This document shows, piece by piece, positions 23,254-30,919 of a stretch of 33,909 nt of DNA; the first letter of the stretch is position 1; every line of letters starts with the position of its first letter. Source of the stretch: Anaerolineales bacterium. GTDB taxonomy: Bacteria; Chloroflexota; Anaerolineae; CG2-30-64-16. The stretch spans positions 1 through 33,909 of the forward strand of contig JADGQF010000013.1 in NCBI GenBank assembly GCA_017882045.1, in the 5' to 3' direction. The notes below the pieces were generated by a model. It was not told the origin of the DNA, made no database searches, and saw only the letters and a list, made by a program, of their open reading frames with translations. The translations under genes were made by a program, and so were the position numbers.

Positions 23254-23964
23254 TCAGGTGGCCAGAGGTCCGATTCCTGCTGCAGCCTCGCTCGCGCCGT
23301 TTGCCGCGCCCTCACCTTCTGCCTTAGCATCCGCCGGCGCCTCGGGCTCGGGCGGTAAGTGCGCGCCGTCGTTGATGCGCAGCAGGTGCGGACCATAGGT
23401 GGAGAAGGCGAATTCGCTGATGGAAGCCGGACTGACGGAAATGCGCTGAAACAGATCCAGCGGAATGCCCGCGTAATACGCGATGGCGATCTTGATCGGG
23501 TCGGCGTGCGAGAAGACCGCGATCATTTCTCCCGGGTGAGCGGCCCGCAGGCCGTCAACGGCGGCGACCATGCGTGCCTGGATGTCGGCAAAGGTTTCGC
23601 CGCCCGGAAAGCGGAAGCCACTGGGATACAACTGCACGATTCGCCATAGGTCGGTCTTTGCCAGTTCTTCGATGGCCTGGCCCTGCCATTCGCCGCAGTC
23701 AGTCTCTTGTACTCCGTCCACCACTTGCACTGGCAGGTTGAGGCGCGTGGCAACTGCCTGGGCCGTCTCCATGGCCCGCTCCAGTGGGCTGCTGTAAATG
23801 GCCTTGATCGGCAGGATTGCCATTCGCTCGGCAAGAGCCTCGACCTCGCTGCGGCCGCGTTCGTTCAGGTGCACACCGGCAGTCCGGCAGGGGAGCTTCC
23901 CGCTTGAGATCCAGTCGTTGGTGGCGTGGCGGATCAGCAGCACGCGGGCGATTTGCTCGGCCAT
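23254..23964 (-). CDS. Histidine phosphatase family protein (MSMEG_4193-like)
   Basis: The 236-residue product belongs to the histidine phosphatase (phosphoglycerate mutase-like) superfamily: the phosphorylated His in LLIRHATNDW (about residue 13), YSSPLERAMETAQAVA, the acid region DGVQETDCGEWQGQ, and the second catalytic His in AVFSHADPIKIAIAYYAGIP. The HATNDW form and the company of DUF3090 and the kinase-like gene point to the MSMEG_4193 family. The last 30 residues are Ala/Gly/Glu-rich. GGAG lies before the ATG at 23964. The physiological substrate is unknown. Confidence 0.88.
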   Translation of the reverse strand: MAEQIARVLLIRHATNDWISSGKLPCRTAGVHLNERGRSEVEALAERMAILPIKAIYSSPLERAMETAQAVATRLNLPVQVVDGVQETDCGEWQGQAIEELAKTDLWRIVQLYPSGFRFPGGETFADIQARMVAAVDGLRAAHPGEMIAVFSHADPIKIAIAYYAGIPLDLFQRISVSPASISEFAFSTYGPHLLRINDGAHLPPEPEAPADAKAEGEGAANGASEAAAGIGPLAT

Positions 23965-24007
23965 CGTAATGAAACTCCTTCAGACAACTCTCGACACGGT
24001 CGAACCA

Positions 24008-25009
24008 CTACTCGGCGGATCTGCCTTCACCTGCGGCCAGGGCTGCCAGCGGGCCGGCCGCCAGTGAAGCGAGAGCCAGGTCCGCCTCGACCCCCACGGG
24101 CACTGCATTCTGTCCGGCCAGCTCGGTGAACCGTGACAGGGCGTGGAGCACGGCCCGGAGCAGCGTGGGCCGTGTCTCCTGTGCCAGCATGCCCACCGCC
24201 TCATCGGGGGTGACGGCTCGACCGCTCTCTATCCGTAAGCCAAAAATCCGTTCGGATACGAAAATGTAGAGGTCAGCCGCCGTTCGGCCCGGGAAGCGTT
24301 CCAGCAGGTTCTGACGCTGAATGGCAGTGACGATCGGGCAGTAAACCTCCTGATACCAGTCTTCTGCCGCCTCCTCGAAACTGATCTCCCACATATCCGG
24401 GTGATCGATATGCATGAAGTGACGGTGGACCCGGATATGCTCCAATAACTGCGTGAACCCGCCCGGCCGCGTGAACTCGATGCCGAGTTTTCCACAGCGC
24501 TCGCCCAGCTTCGTCTGCCTCAGAAAGTGAGCGCATTCGGCCTTGATGATGGCCTGATCCAGGGTGTCGCCCGGTTGCAGATCGACGTCCACGGCGATTT
24601 CGGTAACGTTGGCCTCGATCGCCTTCGCCCCGTTCATGCGGGCCACGGAGACGCGGTGATTGCCGTCGGCGACGAAATAGACTTCGCCCACCTGAAACAC
24701 GTCGATCGGTGGCAGTCCTTCCAGGCGATTCATGGCGGCATCGATACTGGCCCAGCGCTCGACGCGTACACCCTGGCGCGGCATAAAGCTGCGCGTAAAA
24801 TCCCGGTAACGCCCGACACTGCCCACAATCCGCTCCAGCGGGATCATCTGTGGGCTCCGGTGCGGGATCTGCTCGTGTGCCTGCAGGACCTGCGCGATGG
24901 CCTCGTAGGGTATGAGATCGTCCTCTCTTCCTGTAAGGCGAGAGATCAGGTCCTGTTGACCCGCTTTGCTACGGGCCTCCATGAACCGCTGGCGTGCATC
25001 AAAATCCAA
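24008..25009 (-). CDS. ParB/sulfiredoxin-fold domain protein
   Basis: The 333-residue product has a ParB-N/Srx-like core in its middle: IPLERIVGSVGRYRDFT, then PPIDVFQVGEVYFVADGNHRVSVARMNG (about 99-126), where DGNHRVS is the characteristic motif. No ParB helix-turn-helix is seen, so a chromosome partition role is unlikely. The C-terminal half is helical with no recognised domain. The start is a TTG at 25009 with AGAGGA eight bases upstream; an ATG at 24982 is an alternative. It lies after the tRNA-Glu terminator and 43 bases before the phosphatase gene, so it probably heads the operon. Function is unknown. Confidence 0.72.
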   Translation of the reverse strand: MDFDARQRFMEARSKAGQQDLISRLTGREDDLIPYEAIAQVLQAHEQIPHRSPQMIPLERIVGSVGRYRDFTRSFMPRQGVRVERWASIDAAMNRLEGLPPIDVFQVGEVYFVADGNHRVSVARMNGAKAIEANVTEIAVDVDLQPGDTLDQAIIKAECAHFLRQTKLGERCGKLGIEFTRPGGFTQLLEHIRVHRHFMHIDHPDMWEISFEEAAEDWYQEVYCPIVTAIQRQNLLERFPGRTAADLYIFVSERIFGLRIESGRAVTPDEAVGMLAQETRPTLLRAVLHALSRFTELAGQNAVPVGVEADLALASLAAGPLAALAAGEGRSAE

Positions 25010-25034
25010 GCTGGCAATCCTCTGTTACACCATG

Positions 25035-25065
25035 AAAAATGCCCCGGAAACACAGTCCCCGGGGC
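25035..25065 (-). terminator. Intrinsic terminator of tRNA-Glu
   Basis: On the minus strand GCCCCGG (25065-25059) pairs with CCGGGGC (25047-25041), followed by A and T5 (25039-25035). It starts eight bases after the tRNA CCA end and should separate the tRNA from the downstream protein operon. Confidence 0.8.
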
Positions 25066-25073
25066 TACATACC

Positions 25074-25149
25074 TGGTAGCGGATACGGGATTCGAACCCG
25101 TGTCTCCGCCTTGAGAGGGCGATATCCTGGGCCTCTAGACGAATCCGCC
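25074..25149 (-). tRNA. tRNA-Glu(CTC)
   Basis: The 76-base cloverleaf includes an encoded CCA (minus 25076-25074). The acceptor strand GGCGGAT pairs with ATCCGCT (first pair G-U). The D-arm region is GTCTAGAGGCCCAGGAT, the anticodon arm CGCC-CTCTCAA-GGCG has CTC at 25115-25113, and the T-arm is ACGGG-TTCGAAT-CCCGT. The sequence TCGTCTAGAGGCC is typical of bacterial tRNA-Glu. The G1-U72 pair is unusual. Confidence 0.95.
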
Positions 25150-25162
25150 ACACACGAACGGC

Positions 25163-25191
25163 ATTATACGGGCAGGGGGGGCGTGTGTCAA
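25163..25191 (-). promoter_or_regulatory. Consensus promoter of tRNA-Glu
   Basis: On the minus strand a perfect TTGACA (25191-25186) and a perfect TATAAT (25168-25163) stand 17 bases apart, with the tRNA 5' end 13 bases further. It is the strongest-looking promoter in the window, as expected for a stable RNA. Confidence 0.9.
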
Positions 25192-25259
25192 ATCTCACAC
25201 CTCTTGCCGAACGCCGCGCCCGTGATTGACATAAGCCCGCAACGCGCTTCGTGCCAGGC

Positions 25260-26357
25260 TCAGCCTTTGATCAACTCGCTCAGAGCTCGCAGGCGTCCCA
25301 CATCCGCCGCGACCGGGACGTAATCTGCCACGCCCAGGATCGTGCGCCCATCGGCGCGAGCCGCCGCGGCTGCTGCCCGGACCGCCTGTGTGAACTCCTC
25401 AGGGCCGTGCGCTTCGAGCAGCAGGTCCTGCGGGATGCCGCCCCACAGCACCAGGTTGGGACCCGCCGCGGCGCGTGCCTCGGCCAGGGAGGTGTCACCC
25501 TGGGGCGCGCCGGCCACGCCTTCCACCGCGTCTACGCCGGCTTCAGCCAACAGCGGCAGGAGCCGGCCGGCGGGACCGCCAACGTGCACCACCAGCCGCT
25601 TGCCCTGGGCGTGCAGCGTTTCGGCCGTCTGGCGATAACTGGCGCCCAGGTGCTCGCGGAAAGTGCGCGGCGAGATGTACTGGCCATCCAGGTTATCGGG
25701 AGCCAACAAGATCTCACCTGGCAGCGCAGCCATCTGGCCGGCCAGGGTGCGCAGCTTTTCATCCAGCATGGATAGCATTTCGAGCAGGATCGGGCGCCCC
25801 TCACTCTTGAATAACATCAGCCCCTCGGCCCAGCCGAGCAGAGTATGCAGGATATCTGAGTACGGGTGCATCGGCAGTTCGGCCGCAACTATGCCCGCTT
25901 CGCCGATCTCTCCCTGCGTTAACGCCAGTTCATCCGGCTTCAGACGGTAGGTTCGAGCGGCGACCAGGGCCCTGGCGGCGGGCAGGTCCTCTGCCGTCTT
26001 GACCGGGTACTCCATTTGCCACCAGTCGCCATCCGGTCCCAACGACCAGCGCTCCTGCAGGGTGCCCGCCGGCGTGTGGTAGCTGATCACGCGCTCACCC
26101 GCGTTCTGCTGGGTCTGTGTTTCCACGCCGGGTGTCTCAACTGACCATGGTCGGACCGTTTGCCAGGCGGGTACGTCCAGCGCGGCCGCTATTTCGGCCA
26201 GAGAGCAATCCTGCCAGACCGCCGGCAGGGTGCGATGGGCATGATGCCAGCGGTACCAAAGCTGTAGGTCAGGTAGATAAGCGGGCGCCGAGCCTGCCGG
26301 CGGTTGAGCGGCTCCGGGGGGAGCGAACCATGACGCAGCTTCTCGGCCTGTCTTCAT
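25260..26357 (-). CDS. Uroporphyrinogen decarboxylase-fold protein
   Basis: The 365-residue product has the TIM-barrel URO-D/methyltransferase superfamily pattern: RTLPAVWQDCSLAEIAAALDVPAW near the start, EWRYPV-like QMEYPVKTAEDLPAA, IVAAELPMHPYSDIL, LLAPDNLDGQYISPRTF and the C-terminal LVVHVGGPAGRLLPLLAEAGVDAVEG followed by LVLWGGIPQDLLL. No other haem genes are near, so it is more likely one of the many URO-D relatives (methyltransferase or unknown) than HemE. It begins seven bases after the aldo/keto reductase gene and shares its transcript. Substrate unknown. Confidence 0.78.
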   Translation of the reverse strand: MKTGREAASWFAPPGAAQPPAGSAPAYLPDLQLWYRWHHAHRTLPAVWQDCSLAEIAAALDVPAWQTVRPWSVETPGVETQTQQNAGERVISYHTPAGTLQERWSLGPDGDWWQMEYPVKTAEDLPAARALVAARTYRLKPDELALTQGEIGEAGIVAAELPMHPYSDILHTLLGWAEGLMLFKSEGRPILLEMLSMLDEKLRTLAGQMAALPGEILLAPDNLDGQYISPRTFREHLGASYRQTAETLHAQGKRLVVHVGGPAGRLLPLLAEAGVDAVEGVAGAPQGDTSLAEARAAAGPNLVLWGGIPQDLLLEAHGPEEFTQAVRAAAAAARADGRTILGVADYVPVAADVGRLRALSELIKG

Positions 26358-26364
26358 TGCGGCC

Positions 26365-27369
26365 TCACCAGGCGTAGGCTTCGGGCGCCGGGCCGGGGCG
26401 CAGCGGCCGGCCGTGGTTGATGTTGAAGATCTCGTCCAGTCGCTGCATCGTCTGGGGGCTCAGCTCGAGCTCTGCGGCGCGCTCCATGCCCTGCAGTTGC
26501 CCGGCCTGGCGGATGCCGGCTATCGACGAGGAAACCTCGACATGGTTCAGGGTCCAGGCGATGGCAACGGCGAGCTCCTTCTCACCCAGTTCGCGGCACA
26601 GCTTAGAGAAATCGGCGAACTGCGTGTTATCCGGGCCCAGTTTCAGGCCGTACTCGTTCTCGACCTGCTGGGTTCGTGAGCCTTCCGCAGCCTGGCTCTT
26701 GCCGGTCAGCAGGCCGCCGGCCAACGGCATGTAGGCCAGGATGCCGATGCCAAACTCATGGGCGGCGGGCAGCACTTCCAGCTCGGGGATGCGGTTCAGC
26801 AGGTTGTACTGGGTCTGTTCGGAAACCAGCCCCATGAAGCCGCGCTGCCAGGCGAGCATCTGAAACTTGGCGAGCCCCCAGCCCGGAAAGTTACTGGAAC
26901 CGATATGCAGCACGTCCCCATCGGCCACTACCTTTTCGAAGGCGCCCCAGAACTCCTCCGAGGATATGCGCCGGTCGATGTGGTGCACCTGGTAGAGATC
27001 GATGTGGTCGGTCTGCAGGCGGCGCAGCGAGTCCGCCAGGTGTTTGCGGACCCTGTACGCCGAAATCCCCCGTTCCTCATTCGGAAGATCCGCGTCGGCC
27101 ATGTTGCCGAATATCTTGGTGGCCAGCACGATCCGGTCTCGAGCCCCGGGTCGCGCTTTGAGCCAGTTGCCGATAATCTCTTCCGAGCGCCCGTGCTGGC
27201 CCCGACCTCCATACACGTTAGCCGTGTCAAAGAAGTTGATGCCCATCTCCAGCGCGCGGTCCATGATGCGGAAGGCTTCTTCCTCCGACGCCGAGACGCC
27301 GAAATGCATGGTCCCGAGGCAGATTTTGCTGACCGTCATGTTCGAGCGACCAAGTTTTCCGTATTTCAT
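26365..27369 (-). CDS. Aldo/keto reductase
   Basis: This NADPH-dependent TIM-barrel oxidoreductase has 334 residues. The catalytic tetrad is visible: Asp in INFFDTANVYGG, Tyr four or five residues later, Lys in RIVLATKIFG, and His in DLYQVHHIDRR. The nucleotide-binding C-terminal part includes LNHVEVSSSIAGIRQAGQLQ. It matches the YajO/Kv-beta-like AKR group. The start at 27369 is chosen because GGAG lies nine bases upstream; an ATG two codons earlier (27375) is only three bases from it. It is the first gene of an operon with the URO-D-fold enzyme. The natural substrate cannot be told. Confidence 0.88.
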   Translation of the reverse strand: MKYGKLGRSNMTVSKICLGTMHFGVSASEEEAFRIMDRALEMGINFFDTANVYGGRGQHGRSEEIIGNWLKARPGARDRIVLATKIFGNMADADLPNEERGISAYRVRKHLADSLRRLQTDHIDLYQVHHIDRRISSEEFWGAFEKVVADGDVLHIGSSNFPGWGLAKFQMLAWQRGFMGLVSEQTQYNLLNRIPELEVLPAAHEFGIGILAYMPLAGGLLTGKSQAAEGSRTQQVENEYGLKLGPDNTQFADFSKLCRELGEKELAVAIAWTLNHVEVSSSIAGIRQAGQLQGMERAAELELSPQTMQRLDEIFNINHGRPLRPGPAPEAYAW

Positions 27370-27382
27370 TCTCATTAGCTCC

Positions 27383-27423
27383 TATTCTGCTGTTCTGCTG
27401 TTCTGCACAGTATAGGGCAGAAC
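27383..27423 (-). repeat. GCAGAAYA repeats around the aldo/keto reductase promoter
   Basis: On the minus strand three tandem 8-mers GCAGAACA, GCAGAACA, GCAGAATA occupy 27406-27383. An inverted copy GTTCTGC lies at 27423-27417. The pair GTTCTGC-N10-GCAGAAC spans the -10 box. This looks like an operator array, or a slippage repeat. Confidence 0.6.
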
Positions 27424-27437
27424 CAGCCCGAATTCAA
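27409..27437 (-). promoter_or_regulatory. Promoter of the aldo/keto reductase operon
   Basis: On the minus strand TTGAAT (27437-27432), 17 bases and TATACT (27414-27409). The -10 box lies in the loop of the GTTCTGC/GCAGAAC inverted repeat. The predicted leader of about 33 bases is made mostly of the tandem repeats. Confidence 0.6.
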
Positions 27438-27515
27438 GGGCGTTAAGCCAGCCGGCCAGCCCTGGATAGGATGGGCCAGACTGCAGGCGCTTCCTGGTTA
27501 GCTGGGTAAAAGCTT

Positions 27516-27544
27516 TTGCCTTGGCTATCACATCGTGTTAGAAT
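27516..27544 (+). promoter_or_regulatory. Promoter of the radical SAM operon
   Basis: TTGCCT (27516-27521), a 17-base spacer ending TGT and TAGAAT (27539-27544). Transcription would start near 27551, immediately before the structured leader. Confidence 0.55.
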
Positions 27545-27551
27545 GGCAACC

Positions 27552-27622
27552 CCGCAGGGCTTTTCAGAGTCCTGCGGTCGAAGTTATGCGGGTTCAAGCC
27601 CCGCCCCGGCTCTTGCCGGGCG
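27552..27622 (+). other. Structured 5' leader of the radical SAM gene (three hairpins, one T-arm-like)
   Basis: Three consecutive hairpins fill the predicted leader. CCGCAGGGCT (27552-27561) pairs with AGTCCTGCGG (27568-27577), 10 bp with one G-U. GCGGG-TTCAAGC-CCCGC (27588-27604) is identical in form to a tRNA T-arm. CCCGGC-TCTT-GCCGGG (27605-27620) follows. The ribosome binding site AAGGAG (27624-27629) comes next. No full tRNA can be folded, so it is a regulatory leader or a tRNA remnant. Confidence 0.5.
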
Positions 27623-27635
27623 CAAGGAGTATAGG

Positions 27636-29621
27636 TTGAATCCAGATACCGTGCGTACCGAGCTGCCGGACCCCGGGCGCAGCGCAAGTGCGTTTGACCA
27701 GGCAGATCTAACCCCCGATGCCATTTCGCGTGCCCTGGACCGGGTGCTGCCCTTCGTGCAGAAGCCTGTCCGTTACACTGGCGGCGAGTGGAACAGCGTC
27801 CTCAAGCCGTGGGATGAGATCCCCTACCGATTGGCGTTGGTCTTTCCCGATGTTTATGAATTGGGCATGTCCAACCTGGGCATGATGGTGCTGTACGACG
27901 CTGTCAATTCTCAGCCTGACATGCTGGCCGAGCGCGCCTACACACCGTGGATTGACATGCAGCAGGGCATGCGCCGGCTGGGGATCCCGCTTTACAGCCT
28001 GGAGACGCGCCACCCTCTGCGCGCATTCGACGTCATCGGCTTCAGCTTGCCCTACGAACAACTTTACACCAATGTGCTGACGACGTTGGACCTGGCCGGG
28101 ATCGCCCTGCGCTCGGTGGAGCGGGCGGAAGATGCGCCGCTCATCCTGGCCGGCGGCTCAGCCTGCCTGAACCCCGAGCCCGTCTACGCCTTCTTCGACG
28201 CGTTTTTTGTCGGCGAGGGTGAGGAGGCGATTACCGAGATCGTCCGCACCTGGACCGACGCGCGTGCGACGGGGCTTAGCCGGCAGGAGGCGCTACGCTG
28301 GCTGGCGGAGGTACGCGGCATCTACATCCCGTCGTTCTATGACGTGAGCTACACTCCCGACGGGCGAGTGCAGGCGGTGACGCCGCGGGCGGAGCACGCA
28401 GACGTAGCTCCGGCGGTGGTGAGCAAGCGCATTGTGCCGGTGCTCCCGCCGCCGGTAACGAAGTTCATCGTGCCGTTCATGGATATCGTCCAAAACCGGG
28501 CTGCCATCGAGATCCAGCGCGGGTGCACGCGGGGCTGCCGTTTCTGCCAGGCCGGTATGGTGTTTCGGCCGGTGCGTGAGCGCCCGGTGGATGAAGTGCT
28601 GGCCGCGGTCGAGGACCTGATCCGGCAGACCGGATTTGAAGAGATCGGCCTGCTGTCGTTGAGCTCGTCGGACTACGGTCCGATTCAGGAGTTGGTGGAC
28701 CAGATTGTCGCACGCTATGGCGACGAGAAGCTGTCCATCAACCTGCCAAGCTTACGGATCGACTCTTTCAGCGTGCAGCTGATGGAAGCGTTGGAGCGCG
28801 GCCGGCGACGCTCGGGCTTCACCTTCGCGCCGGAGGCGGCAACTGACCGCCTGCGTGAGGTGATCAACAAGTCCATCAGCACGCAGGCGCTGCTGGACAC
28901 GGCGCGCGAGGTCTACAGCCGCGGCTGGCCGACCATCAAGCTGTACTTTATGATCGGGCACCCCACGCAGACGTTGGCGGATGTGCAGGCTATCGCTGAT
29001 CTTGCCCACGACGTGCGGCGGGTCGGCCACGCTGCGCTGGGCAAGAAGGCCAACGTGCGTGTAAGCGTGAGCACCCTCGTGCCCAAGCCGCATACGCCGT
29101 TTCAGTGGGCGCCGCTGGCCGATGAGGCGACGCTGCGCGAGCACCTGGCGGTCTTGGATCGCCAACTGAGGAGCCCGGGGATTACCTTAAGCTGGAACGA
29201 GCCGCGTGAGACCTTATTAGAGGCTGCGCTGAGTCGCGGCGACCGCCGCCTGGCCGACGTGGTCCAACGTGCCTGGGAGCTAGGCGCGAGCTTCGACGCC
29301 TGGGGCGACCAGTTGGATGTAAATGTTTGGTGGCAGGCCTTCGCGGACTGTGGCCTCGACCCCGAGTGGTACGCGCGCCGCGCGCGAACGGCTGACGAGG
29401 TGTTGCCCTGGGATCACATCAGCGTGGGTGTGAGCAAGCGTTTCATGCTGCGCGAATACAAGAAGGCCCTGCAGGGCGAGATAACCGGCGACTGCCGCGA
29501 GAAATGCTACGCCTGCGGGATCCTAACCGAGTTCCGTGCCGAGCGCCGCCCCCTTCCCGGCAACGCCTGGGGCTGCCCCCCGGCCAGCAAGCTGATCAGC
29601 GAGCCGATTGCCCATGAATGA
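27636..29621 (+). CDS. B12-binding-domain radical SAM protein, TIGR03960 family
   Basis: The 661-residue protein has an N-terminal B12-binding-like Rossmann domain (about 60-210, LALVFPDVYELGMSNLGMM to FVGEGEEAITEIV). A radical SAM core follows, with the 4Fe-4S motif CTRGCRFC (C297, C301, C304), and a C-terminal Cys-containing tail (GDCREKCYACGI). The family is usually found next to, or fused with, DUF2344, as here, and often near ribosomal protein L21 and RNase G genes, which are not in this window. The reaction is not established; RNA or ribosome modification is a common guess. The start is a TTG at 27636 with AAGGAG six bases upstream, chosen because an upstream frame opening at 27516 lies before the promoter's -10 box. 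Confidence 0.88.
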   Translation: MNPDTVRTELPDPGRSASAFDQADLTPDAISRALDRVLPFVQKPVRYTGGEWNSVLKPWDEIPYRLALVFPDVYELGMSNLGMMVLYDAVNSQPDMLAERAYTPWIDMQQGMRRLGIPLYSLETRHPLRAFDVIGFSLPYEQLYTNVLTTLDLAGIALRSVERAEDAPLILAGGSACLNPEPVYAFFDAFFVGEGEEAITEIVRTWTDARATGLSRQEALRWLAEVRGIYIPSFYDVSYTPDGRVQAVTPRAEHADVAPAVVSKRIVPVLPPPVTKFIVPFMDIVQNRAAIEIQRGCTRGCRFCQAGMVFRPVRERPVDEVLAAVEDLIRQTGFEEIGLLSLSSSDYGPIQELVDQIVARYGDEKLSINLPSLRIDSFSVQLMEALERGRRRSGFTFAPEAATDRLREVINKSISTQALLDTAREVYSRGWPTIKLYFMIGHPTQTLADVQAIADLAHDVRRVGHAALGKKANVRVSVSTLVPKPHTPFQWAPLADEATLREHLAVLDRQLRSPGITLSWNEPRETLLEAALSRGDRRLADVVQRAWELGASFDAWGDQLDVNVWWQAFADCGLDPEWYARRARTADEVLPWDHISVGVSKRFMLREYKKALQGEITGDCREKCYACGILTEFRAERRPLPGNAWGCPPASKLISEPIAHE

Positions 29622-30279
29622 GACATATGCACAGAGAATGCGGGTGACCTTTGCCACGGACGACTCGGTCAAGTACGTGGGCCACCTGGACATGGCTCGG
29701 ACCTGGGAACGGGCTATACGCCGGGCGCGACTGCCACTTGCCTACACGCAAGGTTTCAATCCGCAGCCGCGCCTGCAATTTGCAGCCGCCCTCCCGGTGG
29801 GGTTCACCGGACGGTCAGAATTGGCCGACGTGTTTCTGAACGAGGAGTACGAGCCGGGCCACTTCCTGGCGGCCCTGGGCGGCGCGTTGCCACGCGGCGT
29901 GCGCACCCTGCAAGCTCAGCCTGTTCCGCGTGAATGGCCCTCGCTGCAGTCGCAACTCGGCGCCGCGCGCTACCGTGTCGAGGTCGAAACCGGCGAGATG
30001 CCGGCCGAATTCGTGGCGCGCCTGGATGGCTTCGTCGATCGGGCGGACGCCCCACGCCAGCGCCGCCGCGGCAAAGAGCAGGTGCGCTACGATCTCCGTC
30101 CGCTCGTGTTGACCCTCATGTACAGTGGTCCGTGCGAAGGGGGCCAGTGTTTCGAGGTGACGATGCGAAGTGACCCGGGAGCTACCGGGCGCCCCGACGA
30201 ACTGCTGGCTGAACTGGGCTACGAAAGCGCGCCGCGCCGCATCGAGCGGGAGGAACTGCTGTTTGTCGCGCTCGCTTGA
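29614..30279 (+). CDS. DUF2344 (TIGR03936) family protein
   Basis: The 221-residue product matches DUF2344: RVTFATDDSVKYVGHLDMARTWERAIRRARLPLAYTQGFNPQPRLQFAAALPVG is the conserved N-terminal block, and ERELLFVALA-like residues close it. It starts at ATG 29614, overlapping the radical SAM gene by eight bases, so the two are translationally coupled. In many bacteria both are one fused protein, which implies a shared reaction. Function is unknown. Confidence 0.88.
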   Translation: MNETYAQRMRVTFATDDSVKYVGHLDMARTWERAIRRARLPLAYTQGFNPQPRLQFAAALPVGFTGRSELADVFLNEEYEPGHFLAALGGALPRGVRTLQAQPVPREWPSLQSQLGAARYRVEVETGEMPAEFVARLDGFVDRADAPRQRRRGKEQVRYDLRPLVLTLMYSGPCEGGQCFEVTMRSDPGATGRPDELLAELGYESAPRRIEREELLFVALA

Positions 30280-30342
30280 TCAGGCGCCGACCGCGGTTTG
30301 TCGCCGGGTTTAAGGAGCCGGTGACTGTCTGCCGCGCGACGG

Positions 30343-30810
30343 TTACTGTCTGACGCGGATGGGGCTGTGCCGGAAACCGGGCACGCCCAGACGGTTGAGT
30401 TGGTAGTAGATGAAGCAGCCGCCGCAGAAGTTGAGCAGCAGATACGTTAACGCCGACAGGGCCACGAATACGATCAGCGCCCAGGCCAACGTGTCATAGT
30501 CGAGCATCCGGGCGATCAGACCCAAAGTCACCAGCGCGCCGCCGAAGCCCTGTGCGAAGTTATGGGGCTCCGGGTTGTCGATAGTGATCCGAGGCTTGAC
30601 GAGACGCGCGGGCCGCAGACCGTCTCGATAGATGATATGAAACAACGCCAGGTCAGGCGAGGCTGTGCTGACCAGCATGACCACTGCGACAAACGCTATC
30701 AGGGGCAGGCTGTCGAGCACGAGGCCGAGCACGAGCAGCGCCAGCACAAAGGCCTGGTTGACCTTAAGCGTTGATTGATCGACCCGGCGGGCAGGAACTC
30801 TGAACGCCAT
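30343..30810 (-). CDS. DUF4395 family membrane protein
   Basis: The 155-residue product has two or three pairs of hydrophobic segments: FVLALLVLGLVLDSLPLIAFVAVVMLV (about 21-47), QGFGGALVTLGLIARML and TLAWALIVFVALSALTYLLL. It has the DUF4395 landmarks KVNQAFV, PHNFAQGFGG and the C-terminal NFCGGCFIYY with a CxxC. The family often accompanies thioredoxin-like or sulfur-transfer genes, none of which are visible here. The ATG at 30810 matches the family start; an open frame upstream to 31074 overlaps the divergent gene and is not used. Function is unknown. Confidence 0.8.
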   Translation of the reverse strand: MAFRVPARRVDQSTLKVNQAFVLALLVLGLVLDSLPLIAFVAVVMLVSTASPDLALFHIIYRDGLRPARLVKPRITIDNPEPHNFAQGFGGALVTLGLIARMLDYDTLAWALIVFVALSALTYLLLNFCGGCFIYYQLNRLGVPGFRHSPIRVRQ

Positions 30811-30919
30811 CTCTTGGTTCTTACCATCCCTTTCTAAACGAATCAGTATACGAAACTTAGCACGGAGCAAGATACTGGCCAGTAACCGAGAATACACGGC
30901 ACCAACAGGAGGTCTGACT

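Noticed and set aside
27500-27612. Possible complete tRNA or selenocysteine tRNA
   Set aside because: Only the T-arm and a loose acceptor pairing fit. The span is about 113 bases, the D-arm lacks the GG motif and the central hairpin loop is six or eight bases, not seven.
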